From the NCBI GenBank assembly GCA_030248295.1, contig JASANH010000606.1, positions 1 through 64,000 of the forward strand: a stretch of 64,000 nucleotides of DNA. Direction: 5' to 3'. Shown here piece after piece: positions 1 through 11,062 of this stretch (position 1 is the first letter of the stretch; each line of letters opens with the position of its first letter). The notes under the pieces are model-generated. The model was not told where the DNA came from. It saw only the letters and a program-made list of their open reading frames with translations, and did not search any database. The translations under genes were made by a program, and so were the position numbers. The stretch comes from Mesodorylaimus sp. YZB2_4 (Eukaryota; Nematoda; Enoplea; Dorylaimida; Dorylaimidae).

Positions 1-2250
1 TTTCCAAGTACTTTCTTCGATCCAGGCAAAGATTCCATGTCTCTCGAGATGGGCTATCGGCGACACCAAACCATGCTAAACGCGCTGCACGAGCCCGAAG
101 TCAAGTCAACCGATTCTAACGAAGAAGCAGCTGAGCTGCGCAACTGGGCCGACACTGCAGTTGTACTCGGCGGCCTCTACGGCCTAGACTACGAACCCGA
201 CGATAAAAACGATGCGAGCCGATCGTCACCGCCCGATCCTGGGAAACCAAGGAAATATCGATTCCAGTATTCGACTGAAGCCGATTTACTGGAAAGGTAA
301 GCGACGAGTGACTTGATACTTTGAATGGCGGATAAGTGAGCCTGTAGGCAGTCCACTGTTGCTCACCCGCGGTACGTGGTTCGTGGAGGCGGGCGGCGGG
401 AGTTGGCAGCCTCTGGACGGCAACAGCCCCGACTTGGTGACCCTAATCGAGGAGCAGCACATGAAAATGTTTGCGTACCAGCCGATCCCGCAGTATTGCC
501 ACACCAAGACCAGTGCTCCGTTGACTCGAGTCCTGTGCCAGGTGAAGGACGCCGAAGAAGAACGCAACCCAGGCCAAGGCACCGAAGTCCGATGGTACAG
601 CGTGGTCGACGTGCTCTTGTTCGACCACAGTCAGACTTCCTGGTTGAGGAGGTACATGAAGGTGAGCACGACCGCCGCGAGGCTGGTTCGAGGATACCCG
701 GAGGAGGCGCGATGGGAAGACGGGCCGCCACCCACCACCGATCTCGTTTTCGTTGTGCATGGTATCGGAGAAAAATGGAGTCCGGGTGCAATCATCAGTC
801 TTGTTGCAGGGTAAGAGTGAAAATTTCATTTCCTGCTAATGCTTCCAATGGACAGGTTTCTGGTTCAGAATGCGGGAAATCGGCGATCAGTTGCTTCAGG
901 ACCATTTCGACCACAAGGTCCATCGTCCGTTGTTCTTGCCCGTGGACTGGCGCTCAGATTTGGACTTCGACGAGCGTAAAGTTTCTGCACGGCTTTCTCA
1001 GTTCACAGCTACAGGCTACCCTTTCAGATGTGATCCAGAGTCTCACGCCAAACTTCCTGCACCAAATTCGAGGCTTCTTCAACGAATGCCTGATGGACCT
1101 GATGTACTACGCCAGCCCCGTTCACGGAAGCAAGGTAACCGGCGAGGTCCGTTGGCCGCAATCCTGATTCAAACTGAGCACATTTCAGATCACGCGCGGC
1201 CTGTGAGCTATCATGAATGACATGTACCGCACGTTCCTGATCCACGACCCTGGCTTCGTGACTCGAAACGGTCGTGTTTCTCTGATCGCCCACAGTTTGG
1301 GCTCCGTGATTGTTTACGACATTCTGACCCTCGGAGAAGGGCCTGGCGTGGTAAGCGTTGGTGTAAATTCACCTGACGATCGGAGCACAGCCAGCGCACT
1401 TCTGTTTAGGTTCTTCCGCTCCGGTCGGGTGCCATTCAGCCTTCAAGAGGGTTTGCGTCTTGACTTCCTCGTAAGTGAGGCCACTTTGTCTTTTTCTATT
1501 CTTATCAGATTGCTTTCCAGATCGACCACCTGTTCTGCATGGGCTCCTGCCTCCGCGTTCGGCCGTCCGCCATGTTCGAGGTCCGCAAATCTCTGCGCCC
1601 GCCAGGTGTCACACCCGGGTTTTCGATTGCACAACGCGTATCATCCGGCTGATGTCATAGTAGGAGGGCATAGTGACGTTTCTACCCTTGTTTTAGCGGA
1701 GGGATTGTCTGTATTTCAGGCCTACCGCATTGAGCCTCTGATCTCCGAATTTATGGACGCATTTGCCCTTTGCGAATCACAAGGCCGACGAAAGCAAGCC
1801 AGCACCCTACGAAACCATGCTTACCAGGTGGCTGGGCGCGCACAATTTGTTGGGCAGCCCCACTTCCAATCGGACGCGTCAACAGGACGAGACTCCGCCG
1901 CTAGTAATCGCAGCTCCATAAACTTCCGTCGGAAGAAAAAGATGAATTCGGTGCACTGAACGAAGCACGAGCGGTACAGCAAGGCCGCCCATGCCAAAAC
2001 GCAGAAGAAGAAGCTGGCGGCGAAGAACGGAAGGTGCGCTGGAGGAGGAACAGCCCGCCCACTCCCCAATCGGGTGAGTTCACTAGAACTACCGATTCGG
2101 CATTGCACAACCGCCTTTCAGCTGCCCTACCGAATCGCTACTCGCTCAGGCCAGGCACGCTCATCAGTGCCGTAGCTGGGCAGCGATCACCGCCCACGAA
2201 TCCTACTGGAGCAGCTCACGACACCATCATGTACATCCTCTCGTCGCTCA
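1..2250 (+). repeat. Left arm of DDHD palindrome
   Basis: This segment reads in reverse complement at 3712-5961. Paired positions sum to about 5962-5963, with a one-base shift near 268. Identity is close to complete from 1 to about 1440 and then falls toward the hinge, with several small indels. The left end of the arm runs off the window. Confidence 0.9.
26..2250 (+). pseudogene. DDHD-domain phospholipase, left-arm copy (partial, frame-broken)
   Basis: This is the plus-strand copy of the gene at 3715-6330; its first exons lie outside the window. The first visible exon starts after an AG at 24-25 with KDSMSLEMGY, a segment typical of the N-terminal part of DDHD1/DDHD2-type phospholipase A1 proteins. 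Later exons carry VVHGIGEK (about 752), MYYASP (about 1100) and the lipase nucleophile motif AHSLG (about 1285), then HPADV and a tail ending IMYILSS. Defects: an extra T near 268-270 shifts the frame relative to the other arm; an in-frame TGA lies at 1204-1206 upstream of the catalytic serine; a base is missing near 2131. I infer a damaged or mis-assembled copy. In the family these enzymes cleave phosphatidic acid and related phospholipids on cytosolic membranes. Confidence 0.7.
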
Positions 2251-3050
2251 CGGTCACCAGCCTCCAAGGAGCGGCACAGGGTTGCCTCTGTGTCCTCTGT
2301 TGAGCACACAACCCAGGTTGGCAACTCCATCCATCGCGCACCCGTTCGATCCTGTCCCTTCCAACTGCATAGAGGATAATTCTCCCCCTTCCTCTCCCTT
2401 TTTCCCCCCCGCCCCCGCCCCCGCCCCCCCCCCCACCCTTCTCCCCCCTGTGACCGCGCCCCCCCCCCCCCAAGCCCAAGACCAGGGGGGCGCCCGCCCC
2501 AAAGAACCACGGGGCCGCGGGGGGGAGCAACAGGGCCCACAGCCAGCACCCACAAAGAACCGACCCCAGAAACGCTCCAGCAAGAACGAATTCCCCGTTC
2601 CCAATCGGCGAGATGTTATTTTTTTTCGTCTTGCGTCCGCCGGCCGCCGGTACCGCTGCCGGGGCTCCTAACCACCCCCGCACGCCCGAAGCCCATCTCG
2701 GAGACATGAATTCGCCCTGGGATGAAGAAGTACTCGACGCGCAGTCTTCCTCTATGCTCTGGGGAGCCAGCTGCTTTTCGCTTCCGCCCCTCTTCCCCGC
2801 CCCGCGGCCAGCCTGGAACTGGCCCCGTAGCCCCAGAGCGACTCGCCCTGTTACACTTTTCATTAGGACTGTGTAGCATTCTGTTTCATTCCAATTTTCT
2901 CTACATAAGCTTCTAGAGACAGCCTACTAATTCGGAACCAAAATTGGCAGTTGCCCAAATCTCCCATAGCCTCTTTGATACTCGAACACAAATGCTTACC
3001 TCGCCGACCCCCCGGCCAGAAAAAGCAGCGCCAACAGCGAGCCGCAACCG
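2250..3050. other. C-rich, degenerate hinge of the palindrome
   Basis: This spacer separates the left arm from the decayed third copy. It contains long C-dominated tracts (2400-2480) and mixed C/G runs, and no convincing reading frame. A short stretch beginning ATGAATTCGCCC at 2706 looks protein-like for about 20 codons, but nothing supports it as an exon. The composition is unlike the rest of the window and resembles poorly resolved sequence at a fold-back junction. Confidence 0.6.
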
Positions 3051-3711
3051 ACGGAGAGGCCCCACCGCGTCACAGACGGCTATGAGGACATCTGTTGGTC
3101 TCCCAAACTCATTGATATTTTCTATTTCGGCCTCTGGGCCCTTTGTTACCGAACTCGCAGCCGCAGCAAAACCAGTTCTTCAAGAAATTGGCCTCGAAAC
3201 GACTTGGCATGCTTTTGAATGGTAGCTAGGAGGTCGCCTCGTGTCCTCCGGCTCTGTCCCTCCGCTGGCTCGCCCGAGGAGGTTCGACTCGCGGGCGGGA
3301 CTGCCATGTTTGGTTCCCTCGAGTGCGCATATGGTAAAGCTGGACATGAGGTTTGGTTGTTTCGCCTTTCCTCTTTCTTCATCCAGGCAATTCATGTCTC
3401 TCGAGATGGGCTATCGCGACCCCCCCCCTCCCCCCCGGCCCGCCCCCCCCCCCCCCCGCGCCCCCCCCCCCCCCCCCCCGCCCCCCCCCCCCCGCCCGGG
3501 GCGCGGGGTGGGCGGGTGGCCTGGGCGGTCCCTGTGCTCCCCGCGGTACGGGTTCGGGGGCGGGCGGCGGGGTTGGCGCCTCTGGCCGGCCGCCCCGACT
3601 GGGCCCAACGGGAGCGCCATGCAGTTTGCGTCCAGCCGCTCCCGCAGTCAATCCACACCAAGACCATCGCTCCTTTGCCCGCTCCTGTGCCCTGGTGAAC
3701 GACGCCGACGA
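3050..3711 (+). pseudogene. Third, decayed copy of the 5' part of the DDHD gene
   Basis: Plus-strand sequence here is a noisy match to the reverse complement of about 5400-6240. It holds the exon encoding SGPFVTEL (about 3130), the intron with TGGTAGCTAGGA and GGACATGAGGTTTGG, the exon start with TCTCTCGAGATGGGC (about 3395), and then a corrupted version of the TRGTWFVEAGGG exon (about 3540-3710). A C-run of more than 60 bases replaces the middle of the exon. At about 3711 it joins directly to the 3' end of the minus-strand copy. Many indels make it non-coding. Confidence 0.7.
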
Positions 3712-5961
3712 GAGGATGTACATGATGGTGTCGTGACTGCTCCAGTAGGATTCGTGGGCGGTGATCGCTGCCCAGTACGCACTGATCAGCGTGCCTGGCC
3801 TGAGCGAGTAGTCGATTCGGTAGGGCAGAGCTGAAAGGCAGTTGTGCAATGCCGAATCGGTAGTTCATTAGTTGAACTCACCCTGATTGGGGGGAGTCTG
3901 GGCGGGCTGTTCCTCCTCCAGCGCACCTTCGTTCTTCGCCGCCAGCTTCTTCGTTTCTGCGTTTTTGGCATGGGCGGCCTTGTTACCACTCGTTGCTTCG
4001 TGTAGTGCACCGAATTTCATCTTTTCTTCTTCCGACGGAACTTTATTGGAGCTGCGATTACTAGCAGCGGAGTCTTCATCCTTTGACGCGTCCGATTTGG
4101 AAGTGGGGCTGCCCAACAAATTGTGCGCGCCCAGCCACCTGGTAAGCATGCTTTCGTAGGGTGCTGGCTTGCTTTCGTCGGCCTTGTTGATTCGCATAGG
4201 GCAAATGCGTCCATAAATTTCGGAGATCAGAGGCTCAATGCGGTAGGCCTGAAATACAGACAATCCCTCCGCTAAAACAAGGTAGAAACGTCACTATGCC
4301 TCCTACTATGACATCAGCCGGATGATACACGTTGTGCAATCGAAACCCGGGTGTGACACCTGGCGGGCGCAGAATTTGCGGACCTCGAACATGGCGGACA
4401 GCCAGAAACGCCCAGAGGCGAGCCCATGCAGAACAGGTGGTCGATCTGGAAAGCAATCTGATAAAATAGAAAAGACAAAGTTGGCCTCACTTACGAGGAA
4501 GTCAAGACGCGAACCCTCTTGAAGGCTGAATGGCACCCGACCGGACGGAAGAACCTAAACAGAAGTGCGCTGGCTGTGCTCCGATCGTCAGGTGAATTTA
4601 CACCAACGCTTACCACGCCAGGCCCTTCTCCGAGGGTCAGAATGTCGTAAACAATCACGGAGCCCAAACTGTGGGCGATCAGAGAAACACGACCGTTTCG
4701 AGTCACGAAGCCAGGGTCGTGGATCAGGAACGTGCGGTACATGTCATTCATGATAGCTCACAGGCCGCGCGTGATCTGAAATGTGCTCAGTTTGAATCAG
4801 GATTGCGGCCAACGGACCTCGCCGGTTACCTTGCTTCCGTGAACGGGGCTGGCGTAGTACATCAGGTCCATCAGGCATTCGTTGAAGAAGCCTCGAATTT
4901 GGTGCAGGAAGTTTGGCGTGAGACTCTGGATCACATCTGAAAGGGTAGCCTGTAGCTGTGACCTGAGAAAGCCGTGCAGAAACTTACGCTCGTCGAAGTC
5001 CAAATCTGAGCGCCAGTCCACGGGCAAGAACAACGGACGATGGACCTTGTGGTCGAAATGGTCCTGAAGCAACTGATCGCCGATTTCCCGCATTCTGAAC
5101 CAGAAACCTGTCCATTGGAAGCATTAGCAGGAAATGAAATTTTCACTCTTACCCTGCAACAAGACTGATGATTGCACCCGGACTCCATTTTTCTCCGATA
5201 CCATGCACAACGAAAACGAGATCGGTGGTGGGTGGCGGCCCGTCTTCCCATCGCGCCTCCTCCGGGTATCCTCGAACCAGCCTCGCGGCGGTCGTGCTCA
5301 CCTTCATGTACCTCCTCAACCAGGAAGTCTGACTGTGGTCGAACAAGAGCACGTCGACCACGCTGTACCATCGGACTTCGGTGCCTTGGCCTGGGTTGCG
5401 TTCTTCTTCGGCGTCCTTCACCTGGCACAGGACTCGAGTCAACGGAGCACTGGTCTTGGTGTGGCAATACTGCGGGATCGGCTGGTACGCAAACATTTTC
5501 ATGTGCTGCTCCTCGATTAGGGTCACCAAGTCGGGGCTGTTGCCGTCCAGAGGCTGCCAACTCCCGCCGCCCGCCTCCACGAACCACGTACCGCGGGTGA
5601 GCAACAGTGGACTGCCTACAGGCTCACTTATCCGCCATTCAAAGTATCAAGTCACTCGTCGCTTACCTTTCCAGTAAATCGGCTTCAGTCGATACTGGAA
5701 TCGATATTTCCTTGGTTTCCCAGGATCGGGCGGTGACGATCGGCTCGCATCGTTTTTATCGTCGGGTTCGTAGTCTAGGCCGTAGAGGCCGCCGAGTACA
5801 ACTGCAGTGTCGGCCCAGTTGCGCAGCTCAGCTGCTTCTTCGTTAGAATCGGTTGACTTGACTTCGGGCTCGTGCAGCGCGTTTAGCATGGTTTGGTGTC
5901 GCCGATAGCCCATCTCGAGAGACATGGAATCTTTGCCTGGATCGAAGAAAGTACTTGGAAA
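3712..5961 (-). repeat. Right arm of DDHD palindrome
   Basis: Reverse complement of 1-2250. Beyond 5961 the right side continues into the 5' exons of the gene (to 6330), which the left arm would carry outside the window. Divergence is concentrated at the hinge-proximal end (3712-4560). Confidence 0.9.
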
Positions 5962-6330
5962 GGCGAAACAACCAAACCTCATGTCCATGCTTTACCATAT
6001 GCGCACTCGAGGGAACACATAACATGGCATGTTTTTCCCGCCCGCGAGTCGAACACTCCTCCAGTTAGTGCGAGCCAGCGTGAGGGACAGATGCCGGAGG
6101 ACACGAGGCGACCTTCCTAGCTTACCATTCAAAAGCTGCCAAGTCGTTTCCGAGGCCAATTTCTTGAAGAACCAACGTATTTGCTGCGGCTCGAGTTCGG
6201 TAACAAAGGGACCAGAGGCCTGAAATAGAAAATATCGAATAGTGTGCTGGTTTACAGAATCCTACAGTAATATCCTTACATCTTCAGTCTCGTCTGATGA
6301 CAGCGGTTTCGGGACCCTCTTCTCGGCCAT
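3715..6330 (-). CDS. DDHD-domain phospholipase A1-like protein (best copy, with defects)
   Basis: Start chosen at the ATG at 6330 (MAEKRVPKPLSSDETED, then a GT donor). The next exons read ASGPFVTELEPQQIRWFFKK and LLNGKDSMSLEMGY, matching the N-terminal W-rich and KDS..LE segment of DDHD1/DDHD2/SEC23IP proteins. Then come TRGTWFVEAG, the VVHGIGEK motif, FLPVDWRSD, DLMYYASP, the AHSLG nucleophile elbow, FCMGSPLG, HNVYHPADV and the C-terminal YWSSHDTIMYIL. Together these are the lipase core plus the DDHD metal-binding domain. Family role: phosphatidic acid-preferring phospholipase A1 on cytosolic membranes. Oddities: an in-frame TGA at 4757-4759, shared with the other arm, aligns with a glutamine in human DDHD1; and two bases appear to be missing between GSPLG and FLAVR (about 4420). 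Family certain; an intact product is doubtful. Confidence 0.75.
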
Positions 6331-6527
6331 GATAAAAGCAATGCGCGCTAACAACCAGCCGTCACGAGTTCCTTCTCCGCACTGATGAGGGCACTGTATG
6401 TCAGTGCCTGTGGAGATGGAGCAGTGTAAACGCTTCAGCTGGTTTTTTTGAGCCCGCGCCATCACCTTTTCAGTCGCAATTGGAAGCTCCACCCGTTCTT
6501 CTTACCCACCGCAACCCGCTAAAATTT

Positions 6528-6745
6528 TTATTCTTTAAAAATAGGACGAAAACTATCAGTGAATGCCAGAATCGCTTTATTAAACGACGTGCTATCGTAC
6601 CGGACTGACCATCGAGATGCAAAGTACTTGTTTGTTTTGCAGTTAACCATTGCGGCCGAATATCCATGACAGAAGGTATCTGCGTACTTCTCGCACGCAC
6701 GTATGTTTCGTACTTCGACCAATATCTCATCGGGACCACGCAATA
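6528..6745 (-). CDS. Possible terminal exon of an unknown cysteine-containing protein
   Basis: After an AG on the minus strand near 6751 there is an open frame of about 70 codons ending in TAA. It starts LRGPDEILVEVRN and includes ACEKYADTFCHGYS and NCKTNKYFASRW. The composition looks protein-like and has spaced cysteines. I recognise no family, no upstream exon was found, and an overlapping frame is also open. It could be a terminal exon of a small gene or chance. Confidence 0.25.
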
Positions 6746-6833
6746 CTGTAGCTTGCAGGCAAGACTGGGTTCAAGCAACATTTTGATTTTGCCGATCACT
6801 GTCATTGGTTGACTTGATCTGCAATGCAAAATG

Positions 6834-8064
6834 GTCGCTTTATATTAATTAGCTTGTGTCTATGATTTCCTGAAGTTGAGGGTATGCCACTGATAATACT
6901 GTACATGCCTTCTGCAGTATGTAGGGTCCTTTCTTAGGTATTTTGGCGAAAGCGATTTCGTCAAAAGAAATGTCGAGGGGAATGAAAATTCAGTCTTGTT
7001 GGCCAGCAGGATCACTGGAGGATCGCAGAACCGAAAGGATGATCGTAGATTTATGCTTCGTGGATGAGCTTTACCTAGGATTTGCAGTATGCCACTTCAA
7101 TAAATAACCCACAAACAAGTGTAAAAACCAGCACTACAGTACTAGCAGAACTCGTCTCTTGCGCAGTACAGTAAATAACCTCGGGAGACACATCGGAAAA
7201 CTGTGGAAAACTGTCTTAGAAAAAAGAAACCTTTACCTAGCGCAAACAGCGCGCTGCACTCTTTCCTTTTCATTTTCATAGTACATCGTTGACAAGCCCT
7301 CACCTAAACAATAAACTGAAGACTAAAACGAGACCACTTTTTCTTCCAGGTGAGGCCAACCAATGGCAGTGCAGTGCCCGCTTGAACCAAGTCTTGCCTT
7401 GGTGAGCTATGGCGTAGTCCCAATAAGAGATAGTAAAAATGGGTTGTACAACACGTACAAAATCCCGACGCTTCTTCTGTCAGAACTACGGGTATACATA
7501 CTGACATAAACTTGAGACTGGTAAAAATCTGCATAATTTTCTGAACTGCCAGAGCTTTAACAGCACCTGGCTTATTTTATGCTTGCAAAACTTGTCTATT
7601 CCACTTTCTAGTGTGGCAAAAGCGATCGCAGTCTTGCGCTTGATGGCGGTTCAGCTGAGCTTGGAACTATGTACTTCTACCATCGTGCCTAGCTGCACTT
7701 CCATAGAACTTTACGCCAGGTTTTTCATGTCATTACGACAAGTTTTTGAGCTTGCCGCTCAAGTAAGTAAGCATCTCCGAGAGAGTTCTTATGGTGTTGA
7801 TCAACCTGCCAGATAAGCCCGACGGCTGTCTTTCTTAAATTGTACAAGCCACGTTGGCTTGTCTCTTTGATGAATGCTAGTAGTTTGCATATATGTATTT
7901 TGTCGGTATGATTAGAGTTTTGGATCTATTGGCGCCTTCAAGCGATGAAATCAGCCAGTGTCAGTCAGTATCAGTAAGCAGTCAGCAGTCAGTTTAAAGT
8001 CAGTGTTCGATCAACATGGTCAGTTTGTCAACTTTCACTATCCCCCTGTCCTGTAACACCAATA
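6834..8064. other. Intergenic stretch, no gene recognised
   Basis: No conserved exon seen. It contains several TACTGTA/TACAGTA words (6743, 6896, 7130, 7165) and a CAGT-rich simple repeat at about 7955-8005. Confidence 0.6.
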
Positions 8065-9302
8065 TCACTCACGGTCAGCGTTTCGACGCAACGCATCGAT
8101 TTCTACCTCCAGCTTCTTGTTTTTCAAGATGAGCTTCTTTTTCTGCAAAAACATGAGGTCTGTCTTCAACACGGCCTGCTTTCCTTTTTCCTTATCGATG
8201 TTCCTGACTGTGCAACGAGACCATGTACGAGTAATCGGCGATGCATCTGGAAAGAGATAGGGAACTTGTACAAGGGTGCAATGTCATTTCATAGGCATAA
8301 GACAGAGGATGGATAAACATATTTCTTACCGAGTTTGCAGCATGCGCACGATAAGCTGGATATCGACATGAGGAGGAGGTGAAGTAGCATCGACTGCGAG
8401 GTCGAGATTGGGATCGGCGTGGACATGGAAAACAGTGTGGTGACGAGGGCTGACTGTGAGATCGAGATCGGTATGATATGGATCGGAATTGGGAGGTGCT
8501 AGAAGATGCGCGCGAGAAGTGGGCAGCAGGAGATGATTGTGGGCTATGCCATGATGGTGCAGTACTACTGGCGGTCTAAACGAGCGCGCCGCCGTTGCTC
8601 CTCTGAAAATATGCTCTCAATTGCACACACTCTGTTGACACGATGCGTTTGTGGCACAGGTCTTACTTACATTTGTGCACCAGGACCACATTCTCCTTCG
8701 CCGTCCCGCTGTTTGACCACTGAAAGGCCATTCACCATGGCGGAATCTGGACCCAAAATGTCCAAGACGATTTGTTCCAACGGCGTGAAACTGTGTCCTT
8801 GTGAACCCATTCGGTGGCACTGATCACGCGACTTGGTCACTTCTGCCTTCATGTTACCCCACACAACTTTGCGCATATGTTCAAGCCCTTTTCCTGGTCC
8901 AACTGAAATGGAAAAAACTCATGTTGCAAATCAAGAACTGCCCCATCCATATTCTGTACAGTATGCTACCCATAATCTCTCTTTCCATTGCTTGTACTTT
9001 TCACTTCACACTGTCTCTCTAGTAGCGATCTCTTTCTCTCCCACAATACCCTACTGACACTGACACTTCACGCACTTCCCTCAAGCCTTTTCTCTAACAC
9101 TTCGCAAAAGATGAAAATATAATTTAACACTAAAGTGAAACTCACCAGCATCAAATTTATATTTGTCTTTGCAAATGATGATGATCTCTTCCCACGCATC
9201 CCTCTTGCTATCGACGGTGATTCCTTCGGCCTTGGAAAACTTACTGAACAGTGTTACTTTCTGCTCCTTGACCAAATGAGCGATGGCAGTGTCCGCTTTC
9301 TT
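8065..9302 (-). CDS. Myb/SANT-like DNA-binding protein (NAIF1/FSBP-like)
   Basis: The minus-strand exon 9302-9146 encodes ADTAIAHLVKEQKVTLF and ITVDSKRDAWEEI, the helical core of a Myb/SANT-like domain. The next exon (about 8904-8670) continues GPGKGLEHMRKVVWGNMKA and ends near LEQIVLDILGPDS, the usual W..MK..A block and following helix. A His/Pro-rich exon (about 8600-8330) follows. The last exon (about 8250-8065) is a lysine/leucine coiled coil, KKLILKNKKLEVEIDALRR, then a stop. This order (N-terminal SANT-like domain, linker, C-terminal coiled coil) is typical of NAIF1/FSBP-type regulators, some derived from Harbinger transposons. Problems: the start is unclear (an ATG with MRETFKRRK lies one frame away near 9325), and the third-to-fourth exon phase is off by one. 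Family fairly sure; gene model incomplete. Confidence 0.6.
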
Positions 9303-9781
9303 CTTTTAAACGTTTCTCGCATTATTCTTTTGGATATGCATACCGCGTTTGGCTGGCTCATGCTCAAAACACACGAACGGACCCTCTCGGACGACATCAA
9401 AAACGTCGACTGATACCTTTTCCTCGACATTTTCTGGAGTTCTAGCAGACACCACAACAAATCAATAGGCATTCGGCGAGTTGGCGTAATGAGTTGGAGT
9501 TGGCTTAGTTGTTGGGTTGGAGTCGCCCCCCCGGCTAACGGCTGAAATAATGACAGCCGTTCGACAAGTTTTAAATTTCCCGCACCATTGCAACTAGCTC
9601 CCCACCCCTTCCGCTCCTCATCCCAGATGTGGTACAGTACCAAAATTGGGCATGTGGTAAGAGCAGTAGTCTGCATATCTGTTGAACTGCATCCCGTGTT
9701 AAGATTAGTTTTCACTCCTGCAAATTTATTTCATTGCTTCTATTTGCAACCGCGGTCAGGAAGGAATCTTGTATTTGAACT

Positions 9782-10360
9782 ATGGCAGAACTCTTGAAGG
9801 GGAAGTCTTTGTTCAAGCATCATCGTGATGCTGCCAATGCGTTGTCTCCGGTGGATCCTGCTATGCACTTGCAAGGCAAAGTTGTCGCTCTGTATTTCTC
9901 GGCACATTGGTGTCCACCTTGTCGCAATTTTACGCCCATGCTGAAAGTACATCGCCCACGCCCAAGGATATCTTTGTTAAGAAAGGTCCTTGTTTCAGGA
10001 TTTTTATAACGCACTTGGTGACGTGCCCTTCGAAATTGTCTTCCTAAGTCGTGATAGCAGTGAGTCGGAATTCCAAGCTTACCTGAAAGAATCCCACGGG
10101 GACTGGTGCGTGGTGCCATATAAGGATCCCATCATCGAGTAGGTGCCAAAGAGCGCGCGCGTGAATACAGTACTGCATATAATCACTCATAAGTTCATTT
10201 TTGCAGAGAGCTGAAAGCAAAGTACGAAGTGAAAGGTATTCCAACCCTGGTGGTCATAAAGGCCGATGGAGATGTTGTTGATCCGGATGCAACGGACAAG
10301 CTCTACTGTGGTCAGGTGGCACCATTAGACATCTTCAATAAGTGGAAAAGTCAATTCTAG
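9782..10360 (+). CDS. Nucleoredoxin/tryparedoxin-like thioredoxin-fold protein
   Basis: Three exons, 9782-9946, 9999-10138 and 10207-10360, join in frame to 152 residues. The start is the ATG at 9782 (MAELLKGKSLF). VVALYFSAHWCPPCRNFTP carries the redox-active WCPPC motif of nucleoredoxins and tryparedoxins; the second exon has FEIVFLSRDSSE, and the third has the cis-proline region KGIPTLVVIKADG. The length fits single-domain nucleoredoxin-like proteins of invertebrates. Expected role: cytosolic or nuclear disulfide reductase acting on protein cysteines. Introns are short (52 and 68 nt) with GT-AG ends. No signal peptide. Very likely an intact gene. Confidence 0.92.
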
Positions 10361-11062
10361 CAAGACACAAGTGAAACGGTGGAAAAACGCATAACTTCAT
10401 TGTTGACGGCTTTATGTTTCCATTTTCAATCACTTTGCTAGGGTCGTGTTCAAGACAATCGTGTATGTTTTGTCTGCTTCCGTCTAAGATAGAATTCAAG
10501 AGTGCTACGTCGTCATGCTTATTCTTAACCCATTGTTGATCTAACTCTTGGGTCCAGAGACCCAAAGTATCTTATCACAGGGCGAAATGGTTTTATCTGC
10601 ATATCTCGACAATCTGCCATTGTTATGCAAAATCGTCTTGTAGGATCATAGGTTGATAGGTAGGATATGTTAGTACCAAAAATTATCGAAATCTGTCTCG
10701 GGACTCTCAATTGGCGGCCCAAAAACCCCCCAAAAATTGCACAAAAACAATAATGACTGCAATTGAAACATGAGTCGTAAAAAAGGAAGAACTATCTTCT
10801 ACCACAGGCATCGTACAGTTAGTTGCTACTTGATGCTGCAAACAGTCGGACCAACTAAGGGACCAAACGCCAAGAGGTCACTCATGTTTGACTATACTGT
10901 GCCAGTAGCGTTTTAGCACTTCCTCTTATGCTTTATGATTCCATTTTCAACTGCTTTACTGCTTCAAGGCACATCAAAACCAACAGCAGTGTAAAGTGAG
11001 ATACGATATGGTGCAGGAAGCGAAAGCTAGAGGCTCATTTCTGTTCGTGCTCTCACCGAGAG
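10361..11062. other. Intergenic stretch, no gene seen
   Basis: AT-richer spacer between two convincing plus-strand genes. It probably contains the 3' UTR of the upstream gene and the promoter of the downstream one, but no specific signal can be defended. Confidence 0.5.

Noticed and set aside
2706-2876. Protein-like start (ATGAATTCGCCC...) in the palindrome hinge
   Set aside because: Frame quickly becomes compositionally biased, the region is C/G-run-rich and degenerate, and no homologous exon is seen in the better-preserved copy.
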